NCBI RefSeq assembly: GCF_019578655.1
Contig: NC_063258.1
Span: forward strand, 7,485,283-7,549,282
Direction of reading: 5' to 3'
DNA from: Ricinus communis
Taxonomy: Eukaryota > Streptophyta > Magnoliopsida > Malpighiales > Euphorbiaceae
DNA: 64,000 bases
Shown here: positions 1 through 12,021 of the stretch, one piece after another
Layout of the letters: the number at the start of each line of letters is the position of its first letter
Position numbering within the stretch: the stretch's first letter is position 1
Translations under genes and position numbers: made by a program
Notes under the pieces: model-generated
Databases searched by the model: none
What the model was told of the DNA's origin: nothing
The model's input: only the letters and a program-made list of their open reading frames with translations

Positions 1-335
1 CAAATCGCCTATAGAAGCTAGCTAAGCCACGAAAAGATCTCACCTCACTCAAACTCTTAAGCGTCAGCCAAAAAGCAATAGCCTCTACCTTTTATTTATC
101 TACCTTAGTCCCATTAGCACTAACAACATATCCAAGAAAAAGTACCTTAGGAGTGCAAAAGTCACACTTGCCAAGATTAGCATAAAGCTTGTCTCTTCGT
201 AAGACATCAAATAAAGTCCTAAGATGCTTTAAATGCTCATGCGTGGAATTGCTATAGACTATTATGTCATCAAAATACAGAACAATAAACTTGTCAATAA
301 AAGGACGTAAAACATGGTCTTATGTTCTTGTGTAG
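1..335 (-). pseudogene. Ty3/gypsy reverse transcriptase fragment
   Basis: Translated on the minus strand, one frame gives the RT palm and the start of the connection region. It begins near 335 with the block before the active site, shows the catalytic motif YFDDIIVYS near 260-290, then KLYANLGKCDFC, FLGYVVSANG and SEVRSFRGLASFYRRF at the left edge. One in-frame TAA lies after the VSANG block. RT copies element RNA into cDNA in cytoplasmic particles. The fragment is cut by the window edge on the left and abuts an LTR end of opposite orientation on the right, so it is a rearranged remnant. The assignment to plant Ty3/gypsy is secure; the exact lineage is inferred. Confidence 0.88.
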
Positions 336-339
336 AATG

Positions 340-496
340 CATGCTTAAGAAACATTCAAGTAGATTGATCATTTGCTTGTAGAGTGTTTTGAAATTGGGG
401 TTGAACCAAATTGGTTGTTGGAGTTTTCATATTAATATAATAGGGGTCCACAATTTAAAAGGGGTTCTCAAGCTTATTCATGGAGGTTCTATATCA
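340..496 (+). mobile_element. 3' end of an LTR (LTR-A type)
   Basis: This matches, on the plus strand, the reverse complement of the LTR-A ends at 7669, 18831, 23275, 31432 and 59871 (shared block AGGGGTTCTCAAGCTTATTC). It ends in ATATCA, two bases before a primer-binding site, as the 3' border of a 5' LTR should. Only about 155 bp of LTR remain. The left edge is approximate. Confidence 0.75.
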
Positions 497-498
497 TT

Positions 499-510
499 TG
501 GTATCAGAGC
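499..510 (+). other. Primer-binding site, tRNA-iMet type
   Basis: TGGTATCAGAGC is complementary to the 3' end of plant initiator tRNA-Met, the usual minus-strand primer of plant Ty3 elements. It lies two bases after the LTR end ATATCA. Confidence 0.9.
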
Positions 511-836
511 TTTGGCTATAGATTAGGTTTTATTATTTCATATTTTCATTAGTCAATTATGATTTCTTCTGTTTCTTTGTTTTTTCTTTTAATTCGGTTC
601 ATGTTATTAGTTCTTTGTTTAAGTCAATTGTTAGAGTTCTAACATTAGAAAAAAATATCATTTTTTGGTAATTTAATTATGTCCTTTTTTGTTATTCGTT
701 CATTAAGGTTAGTTATTCTCCATTACATCTTGTTCTTATATTTTTTATTGTGTTTTGGCTTAATCGTGTTCATTAAGTCTAGTTTTGTGTTCTACTTATC
801 ATTTTAATTTTGATTTTTTTAAGTGTTAAACACGTG
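511..836 (+). other. Leader remnant of the Ty3 element
   Basis: T-rich sequence between the PBS and the first protease-like codons. No gene is seen. The gag gene expected here is absent, so the leader appears fused by deletion to the end of gag or the start of protease. Confidence 0.5.
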
Positions 837-1560
837 CGTTGTGTGTGAGAGATGTATTATTAAAAAGATTGCCATGAGCAACGAATGGACAACTTGTTTC
901 ATACAAGATTTCATGTATAAGGGAAGGCGTGTAATGTGATTATTAATAGTGGGAGTTGCATTAATGTTGTAAGTACTCTCTTGATTAGTAGATTGGGTTT
1001 GCTTACCATTCCACACCCATATGCATATAAGCTTTAATGGCTTAATGATTGTGGTGAGATTAAGGTAAACTAGCAAGCAATTATTTCCTTTTCTATTGGT
1101 AAATATCATGATGAGGTGTTGTGCAATGTAGTACTTATGCATGCTAGTGATATGTCGCTTGGGAGACCATGGCAATTTGATAGGACGACAATGCATGATA
1201 GGTACCTCAATAAGTATTCATTCACCAAGGATGAAAGAAAGACCATATTGATACCACTTTCCTTAAAGGAAGTATATAAAAACCAATGTAAGATAGAAAA
1301 GATGAGAGTGGAGGCCGAGAAGAAAGAAAAAGAGAGTAAAAAGGGTATTTTAGAGAATAAAAAGAAGATTAAGAGTAACAAAAAAGTAGTAACGAATCAG
1401 CCTAGAGAGAAAAGTGAAAAGAATGTGAGTTTAATAACTAGAGCAAGTGAGGTTAGGCAACTTTGTATTCTAATCAGCCTATATTTGTACTTTTGTACAA
1501 AGGGGCTTATTTTAGCATTAATGACCTTAATCCATCTTTGCCTAGTGTATTTGTTGATTT
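837..1560 (+). pseudogene. Ty3/gypsy aspartic protease and linker, degenerate
   Basis: Frame 3 carries the pattern of retrotransposon proteases. A lead-in resembling DNLFHTRFHV is followed by the active-site block IINSGSCINVVSTLL (about 939-983), then WLNDCGEIKVN, FSIGKYHDEVLCNVVLMHAS (about 1089-1150) and GRPWQFDRTTMHD. A Lys/Glu-rich linker follows (about 1270-1430). The catalytic Asp is replaced by Asn (AAT at 945), and TAA codons occur near 918-920 and 1035, so it cannot give an active protease that processes Gag-Pol. It lies directly downstream of the leader with no gag. The family assignment is strong; the order of lesions is unknown. Confidence 0.85.
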
Positions 1561-2625
1561 TTTATAGGAATTTGAAAGTTATGTTTCCTGAGGAGATGCC
1601 AAGTGGTTTACTACTAATTAGAGGCATAGAACATCATATAGACTTCATTCCAAGGGCTGCCATACCTAATAGACCAGCATATAGGACTAATCCACGTGAG
1701 ACTAAGGACATCCGAAGACAAGTGTAGGAATTGCTAGATAAGGGATATGTAAGAGAAAGTTTGAGTCCTTGTTCCATACCTATTATTCTTGTGCCAAAAA
1801 AGACGGATCATTGAGGATGTATGTGGATTGTAGAGCCATCAACAAGATCATCTGTAAAGTATCGTCATCCTATTCCTAGATTAGATGATATGCTTGATGA
1901 ATTGTATGGTTCTTATTTGTTTACTAAGATTGACTTGAAATCTGGTTATTATCAAATTCGCATGAATGTTGGGGATCAATGGAAAACAATATTTAAGAAT
2001 AAATATGGCTTGTATGAATGGCTCGTTATGCCTTTTGGTCTTACTAATGCACTAGTACTTTCAGGAGATTGATGAATCATGTTTTGCATGAATACTTGGG
2101 TAAATTTATAGTTGTTTATTTTGATGACATTTTGTTTTGTTTTAGATCTTTGGATGAACATGTTATGCATGTGCGTTTAATTTTAGGTATTATTAGGAAA
2201 GAAAAGTTTTATGCTAACCTTAAGAAGTGTAGTTCTTGCATCGAGAAGGTTATCATTTTAGGTTTTGTAGTATCTAGTCAGGGTGTTGAGGTTGATGAGG
2301 ACAAGTTAAAAGCTATAACAGACTGGCTAACACCTAAGAATGCTAGTGAGGTAAGAATGTTTCATGGACTTACGGGCTTCTATAGGAGATTCATTAAGGA
2401 TTTCAGTACTATAGCTACACCATTAAATGAGTTAGCTAAGAAAATGTTTGATTTGTGTGGGTTGATGCCCAGGAACATGCATTTAATGAACTTAACGATA
2501 AATTATGTAATGCACCTTTGATTGCTTTACCTAACTTTGGTAAGACCTTTAAAATTGAATGTGATACTAGTGGTATAGGAATTGGATCTATTTTAATGCG
2601 GGATCAAAGACCACTAATGAATTAA
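1561..2625 (+). pseudogene. Ty3/gypsy reverse transcriptase to start of RNase H, broken
   Basis: Domains in order: the pre-RT block MFPEEMPSGL (about 1578), [29 protein letters not shown] (about 1857), [32 protein letters not shown], the catalytic VYFDDIL (about 2113-2133), FYRRFIKDFSTIATPLNELA, and the first RNase H Asp block IECDTSGIGIGS (about 2557). Lesions seen: TAG at 1725-1727, an apparent 1-base loss in the PKK-DG block near 1795-1805 with later frame recovery, another 1-base loss near 2050-2060, and a frame change after 2440. It stops at 2625, where a minus-strand LTR begins. The type matches CRM-like chromoviruses, by inference from motif wording. Confidence 0.9.
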
Positions 2626-3659
2626 AGGAAAACTAAGTCCCTTAAACCCCAATTCCAAGTACGCCACAAGGATAGATCAACTCCTTGATAAGTAAGATTT
2701 GCATTCAAACAAGAACATGAAACCTAAACTATATCAGAGGATTAAACTTGTATGTAAGTTTGATTTCATTACCCAAGATCTATCTAGAACCATATCAATG
2801 GAAACCTTAGACCCTTCAAGTATATTAAACAATCAAACCTAAAATATTAAAGGTAGAAGATGCCATAATTTAGTATGGATTCTAAATTAATAAGTCGAAT
2901 TTGAATGCCACAAATAATGAATTGCTTGATAAGTTCGAATTAGCTCTAAACAAGAACTAAGAATAGAGTGTAAACTCATAAAATATATTAATCATTAATC
3001 AATCTATGAACCTGAAAAATTCATACTAGGTTTTAATGGCCTTTAAAAAACCCTAATTCTAAGCTATTAAGGAATTACAACTCAAATAGGATAGAGAAAA
3101 ACATCCTAACTAAGAAAGATAACTAAAAACAAAGTCCTAATACTCGTAATTTACTATGTAGTCACACATTAGGAGTAAGAAACCTAGTTTGTTTAAGTCA
3201 CACACATGGGACGTGTTTGCCGGAGTTAATTAGGTCCAAACTCATATGTGCTCCTATTGTTCATTAAGCCCATATTAGATTTATTCAACCCTAATAAACT
3301 GAATTAGATTAATGAGCCTTTAATTTGAATCCAACTCTTCAAGCCTTCATGTGTCGTTAGCCCAAATGTCTTGAATAGTTCCATTGAGAGCTTCTTTTAT
3401 CTTCTCAGCCTTGGACTTTGTAATTAGGTCTCCACGAATGTGAAGTGGATCTTGAATCCTAGTTGGATTAGGATTCCCAATTTCACTTGAATTCTTGATG
3501 TTATTTAGACTTCCAATATCATTAGGACTCCTTGTTGGAGTAAAGCTCCTAGTTAGAGTAGGACTCCTTGTCAGAATAGGATTCTTTCAGCTAGTAGGAT
3601 TTGCATCATTATGATTCCTTATTGGAGTAGGATTTTTTATGCTAGATGGGTTCTTATCA
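2626..3659 (-). mobile_element. LTR-A fragment
   Basis: Parallels 18956-20165 over its length. The minus-strand start reads TGATAAGAACCCATCTAGC at 3659. About 130 bp of the LTR 3' end are missing at the left junction with the RT pseudogene. The LTR start contains short repeats of the type AGGAGTCCTACTCCAACAAG, which encode a Thr/Arg-rich Pol tail (see findings). No other gene is seen. Confidence 0.75.
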
Positions 3660-5927
3660 ATGATGGAGATCCCAATGATCCAAATCTTGAATTGGCATAT
3701 TAGGGCATGCCTCGATTCCAAATCTAGGTTCGCTAGTGCAGGTCTTCATAAGTCTATAAAGTTCTTACAAGAACGCATAACTTGATTTCCCGCAAGGTAG
3801 AAAACTAAAATAATATGCTCACTAGCCTCAAGTATTCAGTTGCATGTAGTTTTTATAGTGTGAAAGCCCTAATTCCATATGAAGAAGAAATAAGAAGCTA
3901 AATATGAATAAATAAATGAAGAAGGATGAATAAACTAAAGTCAAATCAAGAACCGGAGAGGAGTTGTCTAGTCAATAGCTCTTATTAAGAACCAGAGAGG
4001 AGTTGACTAGTCAATAGCTCTCATTGTCCCAAATTTTATGAGCGAGCTTAATGAAAGTAAGGGGAAATCTACAAGGGCCTACCTAATAATAACCCAACCC
4101 AAATTACTTCTTTATATGTATCCCAGACATTAAAATGCTTGTATTCCCACTATTATTACACTTGGATTAATTGAAACCCATATGATATCTCACTATAGCG
4201 CATGGATTTACGTCTCATCTTGCTTAGCCATCAAGCTAAGCCCCAATGTTATCGGTCAAGGTTGTTAATTGCATTCCTATGATTCCGTATGCCAATCCTC
4301 GTGTCATCAGGAGTCCTCGTGCCTAGAGATACAAAGAACAAGCCTCAATTCTCATCGTTCCCTTTTTTCTCCAAAAGTTTTATTTGCAATCATTCAAAGA
4401 ATGATATCAATACTCGATCAACTAATTTTCTTTCTTCGCATTACTTTAAGTATTAAATCAGTGCCTATGATTGCTGTTTCCATGAGCTTTGTCTCAGTAG
4501 TCGTATTTATGCTCCCTAGATAAAACCAAACTATCATACAAGAGAAAGAGAAGTTGATTGGTTAACAACTCTCACAGTCCCAAATTTTATGAGCTAGATT
4601 CATAAAAATAGGGGAGAATTTATATGGGCATACCTAATAACACTCTGGTCCAAATTACATAATTATATGCATCCTAGACATCAAATTGCATGCATTCCCT
4701 CTTGGATTAATCGAAAGGAACATGGTTTTTCCATTACGTGCATGGATTGCATCTCGTCCTGCTAGATCATTAAGTCATGCCATAATGCCACCTGTCAAGC
4801 TTGTCAATTATATTTATGCTAGCCAAAAAACTAAACCATCAAACTAGACAAGGATTAGATAGCGTGGAAAAAAAGAAATGAACAAAATGAGAACATAGAT
4901 GGGATTTCGGATCTGATAAGGAAAGAAATCACAAGTTCTTTATATCCTTCCATATGGCTTAATGAAAGGATCAAATGGAATTGACTTAAACACAAGGTCG
5001 ACAAAGACGACAAAAGAAAGGAAGGGCGTAAGCGATAAGTCTATGTTTGCTAGAATGAGTCTTGATAAGTTCGCAAAGTTCTTGAAAGAACCCATATCTT
5101 GATTTTGCAAGGTAGAACACTCAAATAATATGTTCACTGCCATCAAGTATTCGGTTACATACGGTTTTTTTAGTACGAGATAGTAGTTGACTGGTTAACA
5201 ACGTCCCAAGTTTATGAGCCAGCTTAACACAAACAAGGAAAATTCATCTAGGCCTACCTAATAATACTCTGACTTAAAATTTTTCATTATATGCGGCCCT
5301 AATATTAAGATGCTCGCATTGCTGCATGTATTACACTTAGATTTCATGATTTCTCCCTTATGACTGTGGATTTACATCTTGTCCTACTTGATGATGAAGC
5401 TAAGCACAATGCCATCGGTTAAACTTGTCAATTGAGTTCCCATGATTCTTTATGCCAATCCTTGTGCCATCAGAAGTCATCATGCCCAGACGAATAAGGA
5501 ATGATGGAGATTTTAATGGAGCAAATCCTACTTCAGAATATTTAGTATGCCTCGATTCTCATTGTTCCCACTTTTCTCTAGAAGAATTATCAGTGATTAT
5601 TCAGAGAATGATATCATACACGATCAACTAATTTTCTTTCTTTTCATTTGTCCAACCATTGGATCGGTGCCTATGATTGCCACTTCCATGCACTTTCACT
5701 CAACACTCGTACTTATGTTCCCTAAAAAAAATAAAATCATTATATTAGACAGAGATTAGAAAGAGAGGCATAAAACAAACGAACAAAATGAGAAAATAGG
5801 TAAGATTTTCAGATCCAATAAGGAAAGAAAGCATAAGTTCTTTGTTCTTTTCTATATAGCTAAGCGTAAGGATCAAATCAAATTCATTTAAACACAAAGG
5901 CAGATAAAGAACACAAAAGAATGAAAG
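3660..5927 (+). repeat. R repeat array, about two units
   Basis: R is a ~1.0-1.2 kb sequence found many times in this window in both orientations. A landmark in each unit is ATCAACTAATTTTCTTTC, here at about 4418 and 5625 (spacing ~1.2 kb). Other landmarks are GGAATGATGGAGAT, AAACCAAACCATCATA, TAAGGAAAGAAATCACAAG, and AGTCAAATCAAGAAC followed by a GAGTTGACTAGTC-like block. Units follow head to tail. The first unit lacks a segment just after 3710. No transposase, PBS or terminal repeat is visible, and I do not recognise the family. Confidence 0.7.
3948..4025 (+). repeat. 39-bp tandem duplication inside R
   Basis: Two adjacent copies start AAGAACC at 3948 and 3987 and differ at a few positions. 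Other R units have one copy. Confidence 0.75.
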
Positions 5928-7254
5928 CACAGGCTTGACCATGCAATTACGGATCAAAATCGAGGAAATTACGGACCATAATCCATCAAATTGAGCAAGG
6001 ACTAGCATTCCAAGGGTTGAGCATGGCCTGGACTCCGACCGTGCTGAATTGTCAAGAAGCTGTCCCCAGAAGTGCCATTTTGGCACGGTTTCCGTAGCCA
6101 CCACGGCTTGGGCAGGGCCTAGAAGAGGTCAACATAACTGAATGCGCAGGTTCAGCATGACCTGGACTCCACCCGTGCTGACCAGCACAGGCTTAAACAC
6201 GGTCGTACTGAAGGAACTATATAGGCAAAATCGATTTGGTGAATGAGGGTTCTATTTCCTGACTTGATTTCCAATATACACACTTAATTCATTTATTTCT
6301 ATACCTCAATTGTCGACTTTGGGAGATCAATTTCATCAATAGAAGGGAGGATTACACTTGTTTCAACATCAATTTGAAGATCAAGAAAAGATTTGGGAGC
6401 ATTCAAGAGGCAAATTGGGGTTTGATATTTTGAATTGGAAAATTAGGGTTTCTTATCCAACTTGAAAGAGAAGGGTGTATATACCTTTAATTACTTTTCT
6501 AATTTTATTCCTTATTTTGTGATGCTTATTAGTATGAGTAGCTAAATTGTTGAACCCAATTGGGGTTCCTATGTTTGCAGATTGATCTTAATGTTATGAG
6601 ATTTTGATTGTCAATTCTTAATTCTTCTTGCTTTTATTATTAATGAGAAGTCACTTTATTCATAAGACGTTATGAATGGTGGAATTTAGATTGCTTTATG
6701 TAATTGAGAGATTCGTTTAGTAATCGGAAAACTAAATAGCAAGAACTGGTTAATAATCACTTAGCGATAAGGGTAATTGACTAGCTAGATTAAGAATTAA
6801 CAAAGCTTAATAGAGGTGGGTTAGACCTTAATGCTAATCGAATAATCGCTTGTTAGGAAGAGATTCCAACTTTAGGTTATTAGGTTTAGGAATTCGGTTA
6901 TCTCGAGAGGGAGACCGAATTCAGTTAAGACTTCGTCCACGGGTAATTGCAATTGATAATCAATTTAATCTCTATCTTTACCAAAATCCAATTAACTTAA
7001 GTCCCCTATGGTTTGCTTTTCCTTCGAGAGTTTTCCTAAATCTTTTCAGATAATTTGACATTTAATTACTTGTTTGATAATAATTAATCATAGAACAACA
7101 CTTTATTGAATTCTTTAGGTTAGATAATGTAAGACGCTACAGTAGGTCGAGGTTCGCCCTTTCCCGAGAATACGACCTTGATACTCACCATTTGTGCTAG
7201 TCTGCATCGATAGGTTCACTACTTTAGATTGTAGCTACGTAAATAGCAATACCA
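5928..7254 (-). mobile_element. LTR-E copy, 3' end truncated
   Basis: This is the reverse complement of the solo LTR at 38386-39844. The LTR start lies at 7254 (minus-strand TGGTATTGC), with blocks such as TCTCGAGAGGGAGACCGAAT shared in inverted form. The 5930-6215 part is GC-richer and has repeated CCTGGACTCC and CCGTGCTGA motifs. The far end near 5928 lacks the expected terminus, so the 3' end is missing. No clear target duplication is seen. The label - means inverted relative to 38386; true transcription direction is not shown by any PBS. No gene is seen. Confidence 0.72.
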
Positions 7255-7668
7255 GGAATCATGGGAACATAATTAATAAGCTTCACCGGTGGCATTGGAG
7301 TGTGACTTGATGATCAAGCAGGACAAGATGCAAATCCAAGCATATGATGGAGAAATCATGTTGCTTTCAGTTAATCCAAGTGAGAATGCACACTTTTTTA
7401 TGTTTGAGATGCATATAATGAAGTATTACGGGCCGGCGTGTTATTAGGTAGGCTCATATGAATTTTCTCTTATTTTCATTAAGCTACCACATAAAACTTG
7501 GGACTAAGAGAGTTATTGGCCAATCAAATCCTCTCTGATTCTTGATTTGACTTCTAATTTCTTCTTCTTATGGAATAAGGGCTTTTGCACTACGAAAATC
7601 GCATGTAACAAAATATTTGAGGCTAGTAAGCATATTATTTTAGTCTCCTACCTTATAGAGAAATAAGT
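7255..7668 (-). repeat. R repeat fragment
   Basis: Inverted R sequence that parallels 22816-23274 closely, including the junction ATAGAGAAATAAGT with the LTR-A that follows. Confidence 0.72.
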
Positions 7669-7905
7669 TGATACAGAACCTCCATGAAGAAGCTTGAGAA
7701 CCTCTTTTGAACTACGGACTCGCAACATATTAACATGAGAACCCCAAGAACCAAATTTGTTCAACCCCTAAGAAAGGTTAGAAGATAGATTTCTTAGAAA
7801 GATGATGAAAAATTAGAACCTAAGGAAATCTAAGTCCCTTAAACCCCATTTTCAAGTACCACAGGGATAGATCAACTCCTTGATAAGCAAGATTTGCATT
7901 CAAAC
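7669..7905 (-). mobile_element. LTR-A 3'-end fragment
   Basis: Starts TGATACAGAACCTCC (the LTR 3' border read inverted) and follows 18831-19080 until it breaks at the integrase fragment near 7905. The same R/LTR-A junction occurs at 23275. Confidence 0.75.
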
Positions 7906-7911
7906 AAGAAC

Positions 7912-8765
7912 ACAAAGACAAAGCAAACAAGCTTTAAGGTAAAATTATCAATTATCATTCCTAAGTGTTCTATAAAGGAATTATTGATTAAGGAAGCACA
8001 TGGAGGAGGTTTAATGGGTCATTTTGGTATAAATAAGACCTATGATATGCTGCTTGAAAATTTCTTGTGGCCTGATATGAAACATGATGTGAATACAGTT
8101 TGTGAGCGTTGCATCACATGGTTTATATACTCCATTACCCGTTCCTAGTGAACCTTGGACTGATGTGTCTATGGATTTGGTGCTTGAATTGCCTAGGATG
8201 AGGAAAGGACGTGATAATATCTTTGGTGTGGTTGATAGATTTAGTAAGATTGCTCATTTTATACCATGTCATAAAACTGATGATGCTACAAATATTACTG
8301 ATTTGTTCTTTAAAGAGGTTGTGGGTTTACATGGCATACCAAAAGCATTGTTAGTGACAAAGATGTTAAGTTTTTGAGTCATTTTTGGCGTGTGTTACGG
8401 GGAAAGCTTGGTACTAAGCTATTATTTTCTACTACATGTCACCCATAAACCGATGGGCAAACTAAAGTAGTTAATAGGACTTTGCTTACTTTGCTTAGGG
8501 CGATCATTCAAAAGAATGTTAGGACTTGGGAGGATTATTTACCATTTGTGGAATTTGTATACAATAAGGTTGTTCATAGTACTACTCATTGCTCTCCATT
8601 TGAGATTGTATATGGTTTTAATCCCCTTGCTCCTATTTGTTATTACCTTTACTCCCTAACAAGTTTGTGAGTGTTTATGTAAGTGCTAAGGCATATTTGA
8701 TACACATATTTGTAAGTGCCTATGATATTTCAACCTAGTGATTGGGTTTGGGTGCACTTTGGAAA
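7912..8765 (+). pseudogene. Ty3/gypsy integrase, degenerate
   Basis: Order seen: a zinc-binding region KEAHGGGLMGHFGINKTYDM (about 7993), a core start [14 protein letters not shown] (about 8156) with the first catalytic Asp, [29 protein letters not shown], then after a frameshift [12 protein letters not shown] (second Asp, about 8352), and [14 protein letters not shown] (about 8524). Between the zinc region and the core, the segment after the CxxC pair is deleted near 8120. The block HP-TDGQ has TAA at 8446-8448 in place of Gln, upstream of the third acidic residue. The end near 8765 (QPSDWVWVHFGK) abuts a minus-strand RT piece. Integrase joins cDNA to host DNA; this copy cannot work. Confidence 0.88.
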
Positions 8766-9780
8766 GCAACTCTTCCACTTTCCATTACAATTCCTTGGTT
8801 TTTTCCGTTTTGCTCCGATATGCAGGGCGATTAGGTATTTACGCACCAAATATGAAATTGATCTTATGCTCAATTCCTCTAATGGGCAGCAATCCATGTG
8901 GAATGTCCTCCAAAAACACATCATCAAAATCCTACAAAATGTTCTTAATGCTTTGAGACAGATCCTCAAGCTTAGAGTTAGAAAAAGATAACATGGCACC
9001 TTTAAAAGAAGCATAAGCATGGTTTGCTTAGCCAAGTAGGCTTTTCGTACACCACCCTCTTTAGCATAGAAATTGCCTTATAACTCACTTTTGTTCACCT
9101 TTTCACTAGACTCTCCTTTTTCTTGCGCTTTACTTTTTTATCACTGATCAAACACTCAAACTCTCCTTTTTCCTCTCTTTTCGTGCACCTCTCATTATTT
9201 TCTCACAGCTCTACTTTTGGTTGTGCACCTTTTCTTCTTCACATGCATTCTCACACCTTTGTAATAGAATTTGATCTTCATAGACCTGTTTAGGAATTAA
9301 AGGTACAAGAGTAATAGGTTTGTTCTGAAAAGTAAAAGTATGGCAATTAGTAAAACCATCATGAATAATCTTTTATCAAGCTACCAAGGACATCATAACA
9401 AGATATGACTAGCTTGCATAGGAATCACATCACAGAAAACTTGATCTTTAGAACGTCCTATAGAGAAAGAAATCAAGGCTTGCCTAGTGACCCTAATATC
9501 ACCATAATTATTCAACCAACGGAATCTATAGGACTTAGGATATTTAGTTATTTTCAACAAAGTTTATCAACTAAACTAGCATTAATAACATTAGTACAAT
9601 TTCCACCATCTATAATCATACTACATAATTTATTTGCAATTATACATTTAGTATGGAATATATTCTCATGTTATACTTCTTCCACTATGACTTGTACACT
9701 CAAAGCACACATAATCACATAAGAAAAGCGTTTACCATTAAGAGCATATTTGACATCCTTTTTTTCTTATGTGTCATCAT
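8766..9780 (-). pseudogene. Ty3/gypsy protease and pre-RT region, degenerate
   Basis: Read on minus from 9780 down: a spacer after the Gag zinc knuckle, then the protease active-site block MIIDGGNCTNVINASLVDKL (about 9560-9620) with the catalytic Asp kept (DGG). Next come RWLNNYGDIRVTRQALISFS, DQVFCDVIPMQASHILL, VPLIPKQVYEDQI (about 9270-9310), and finally the pre-RT block GIEHKINFI and IPNRPAYR near 8880-8800. Several stops and frame changes interrupt it. The piece ends at 8766, so RT, RNase H and integrase of this element are missing. Confidence 0.8.
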
Positions 9781-9789
9781 CTAAGTCCG

Positions 9790-10746
9790 ACTCATCATCA
9801 CTATCATCACCTTCACTTATCACAGATGTCCATGATTGTCATAATTCTTTGATTAGGACATTGGGCTTGCTTGTGTCCATATCCTTGGCACTTAAAGCAT
9901 TGGATCTTTGATCCTGAACCACTTGATTTCCCTTTACCTTTATCATCCATGGACTTGTCTTTGTTGTAAGTTGACTTGTTGGTACTAAAACTTCTCCCAC
10001 CCTTTTGATTAATCCAATTCGACTTATTAGAAAACTTAGGTGTAGAGTTACCTTTGTTTATAGTACGAAGTTGCTTTTCAACCTTAATAGTGAAATGGAG
10101 GAGATATTCCATGTTTATATAAGGTTGTAGCTCGACTAGGTTGGCAATATCTTGGTTAAGCCCATTAAGAAAACGTGCCATTGTTGCCTCCCTATTCTCA
10201 TCTATGTTGGCTCAGATCATGGATACCTCTATCATGGCTACCTCTATCTATTGGTAGATTCATTCACAAACTTAGTTCCTTATGCAACTTTTCAAAGTTT
10301 GTCGTACAATTCCCTATAGTAGTATGAAGAAATAAACCGTCTACGCATGATTCTCTTCATCTCTCCCTATGTTGAGATTGGATCCTAATCGTTGCACCTT
10401 TTACCTTTCTGTGCTATGTGAAGTTATGGCATTTAAAGACGCGTTCGACCTTTTTCTCCCATTCCAATAAGACTTCTAGATCTCTCTTTCCTTAAAAACT
10501 AGGAATCCTTAACTTAATGGATCCCAAGTTCCCATCCTTCCTTCCTTGTACAAAGTTTTGGTTGGAGGTGCCATTGTCCTCGTAATCATCATCAATCCAA
10601 TTCTGCCTCATAGGTAGAGGTGGAGGTGGTGTTCGGTTTAGTTTCTCATCCTTCTCAAGTCTTAACTTATCGAACTGTGCCAAGATCCTTGCAAAAGTGT
10701 CTTGCACGAACTTCTTCCACAGTCTATCATCATCATGTGTCTCCAT
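9790..10746 (-). pseudogene. Ty3/gypsy gag, degenerate
   Basis: A likely start ATG is at 10746 (METHDDDRLWKKFVQDTFAR), followed by a Pro-rich stretch and KDGNLGSIKLRIPSF (to about 10492). The middle is out of frame. A second open part (10181-9813) has MARFLNGLNQDIANLVELQP, a capsid-like Gag motif, then a Lys/Ser-rich stretch and one CCHC zinc knuckle CFKCQGYGHKQAQC (about 9890). Gag would form the particle and bind element RNA. It lies between the leader and the protease on minus, in normal gag-pro order. At least one frameshift separates the halves. Confidence 0.85.
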
Positions 10747-12005
10747 GATAACTACTAATAAAGAAACATTAGAATGAAAATTCACTCCCTTACATGTTCC
10801 TCTAAAGTGTTTAAGCACACACCCTCTATTGCATTCACAATCTCACACGACTCGTCTCGCTCTTAAATTCTTAGAACCACTTATCACTTTACTAATCATA
10901 ACTTATAAATGATCAAAGAGAACTAAGAGTTGTTTTAGAAAAGAAAAGAAAGAAATAGAGTTAAGAAATTTCAGCTAGAATGAAAGAAGAAGTAAGAAGT
11001 ACCTCAATCCTTTGTTCTTGGGTTGAGAAAAGAAGGCTTGTTTATGTTCTTGTATAAAAAAGAAAGAAGAAAAACGTATGAGTTTGGTTTTTGATGTGTT
11101 CGAGGTTTTCGGTTAGCAAAGAAAAGAAGAAACAAGTTTGTGTATTAGTTTTGCTTTGTTTTGATCTTTGTCGTATATTGATTAGAAGAAAAGAGGTAAG
11201 AAAATATTTTAAGGTCTTTGGGTAAGAGTGCTTTCGGCTAGAGAGGTAAGAATGATTAAGTTTTTTTGGGGTAGTTAATGTAATTCGGCAAGTAAGAAGC
11301 GATGGTATTGTATAGTGGTAAGACATGTTTTCGATAGGTAAAGAAAAAAGGTAAAGATTTTGGTATGTTGAGAAAAGGTGTTGAGGTGCCAGCTAGGCAA
11401 GAGAAGAAAGGAAAAAAGATGGGTTTTGTTCCTCTAGGTAGGGCGGCTAAGGTTGAGTGAGTGTATATGTTTTTGTTTTAGAAGGAAGTTAGGTAAGAAG
11501 CAATTAGAAATATTCCTTTTTCCTAAGTTAGGAATGAAAGAAATAATTCCTTACCTAGCTTATGTAATTTGGCACACCTTGTGAAAATAAAAAGTTTGCT
11601 TCCTAAGTGTAAAGCATCCTCTTTTGAAAAGATCTTCTTGAGTAGTAAACTTCCTATCTTGTGTTTTCCCTTGTTTCGAAATCAGTTCTCCCTTGTTTAG
11701 GAAAAGATTTTCGGTCAACTCAAGGATATATCAAGGAGATATTTTTCCTATTCCTTGATTAGGAAACTTGCTGAATTTTTCCTCTTTTGTGATAAGTGTC
11801 CCAAAATGTATTCCCTTGATTAAAAACTTCCAAAATTTTGGTTCCTTCACCTCCAAGCTTGAATTTTCGAACTTAAATGGAGTTCTACTTAAGATGAACA
11901 CTTTTTCTTTTATTTTTCTTTTTGCACAAATTTTTCACTCTTCTTTTAACTAATTTCGAAATAAAAGAACTAACTAAACAACTACAATCTTGAACTTGAA
12001 CCTAA
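10747..12005 (-). other. 5' leader of the minus-strand Ty3 element
   Basis: About 1.26 kb between the PBS and the gag start. No gene is supported; open frames here are low-complexity (Phe/Thr/Lys-rich). Long leaders are common in plant Ty3 elements. Confidence 0.65.
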
Positions 12006-12017
12006 GCTTTGATACCA
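12006..12017 (-). other. Primer-binding site, one mismatch
   Basis: The minus strand reads TGGTATCAAAGC; the canonical iMet form is TGGTATCAGAGC. The G-to-A change is a transition. It sits four bases from the LTR border. Confidence 0.82.
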
Positions 12018-12021
12018 ACAC

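Noticed and set aside
819..1196. 125-codon minus-strand open frame
   Set aside because: It is antisense to the protease pseudogene, whose motifs are clear on plus.
11042..11326. 94-codon minus-strand frame in the leader of the 12-kb element
   Set aside because: Phe/Thr-rich, no domain, position between PBS and gag; probably chance.
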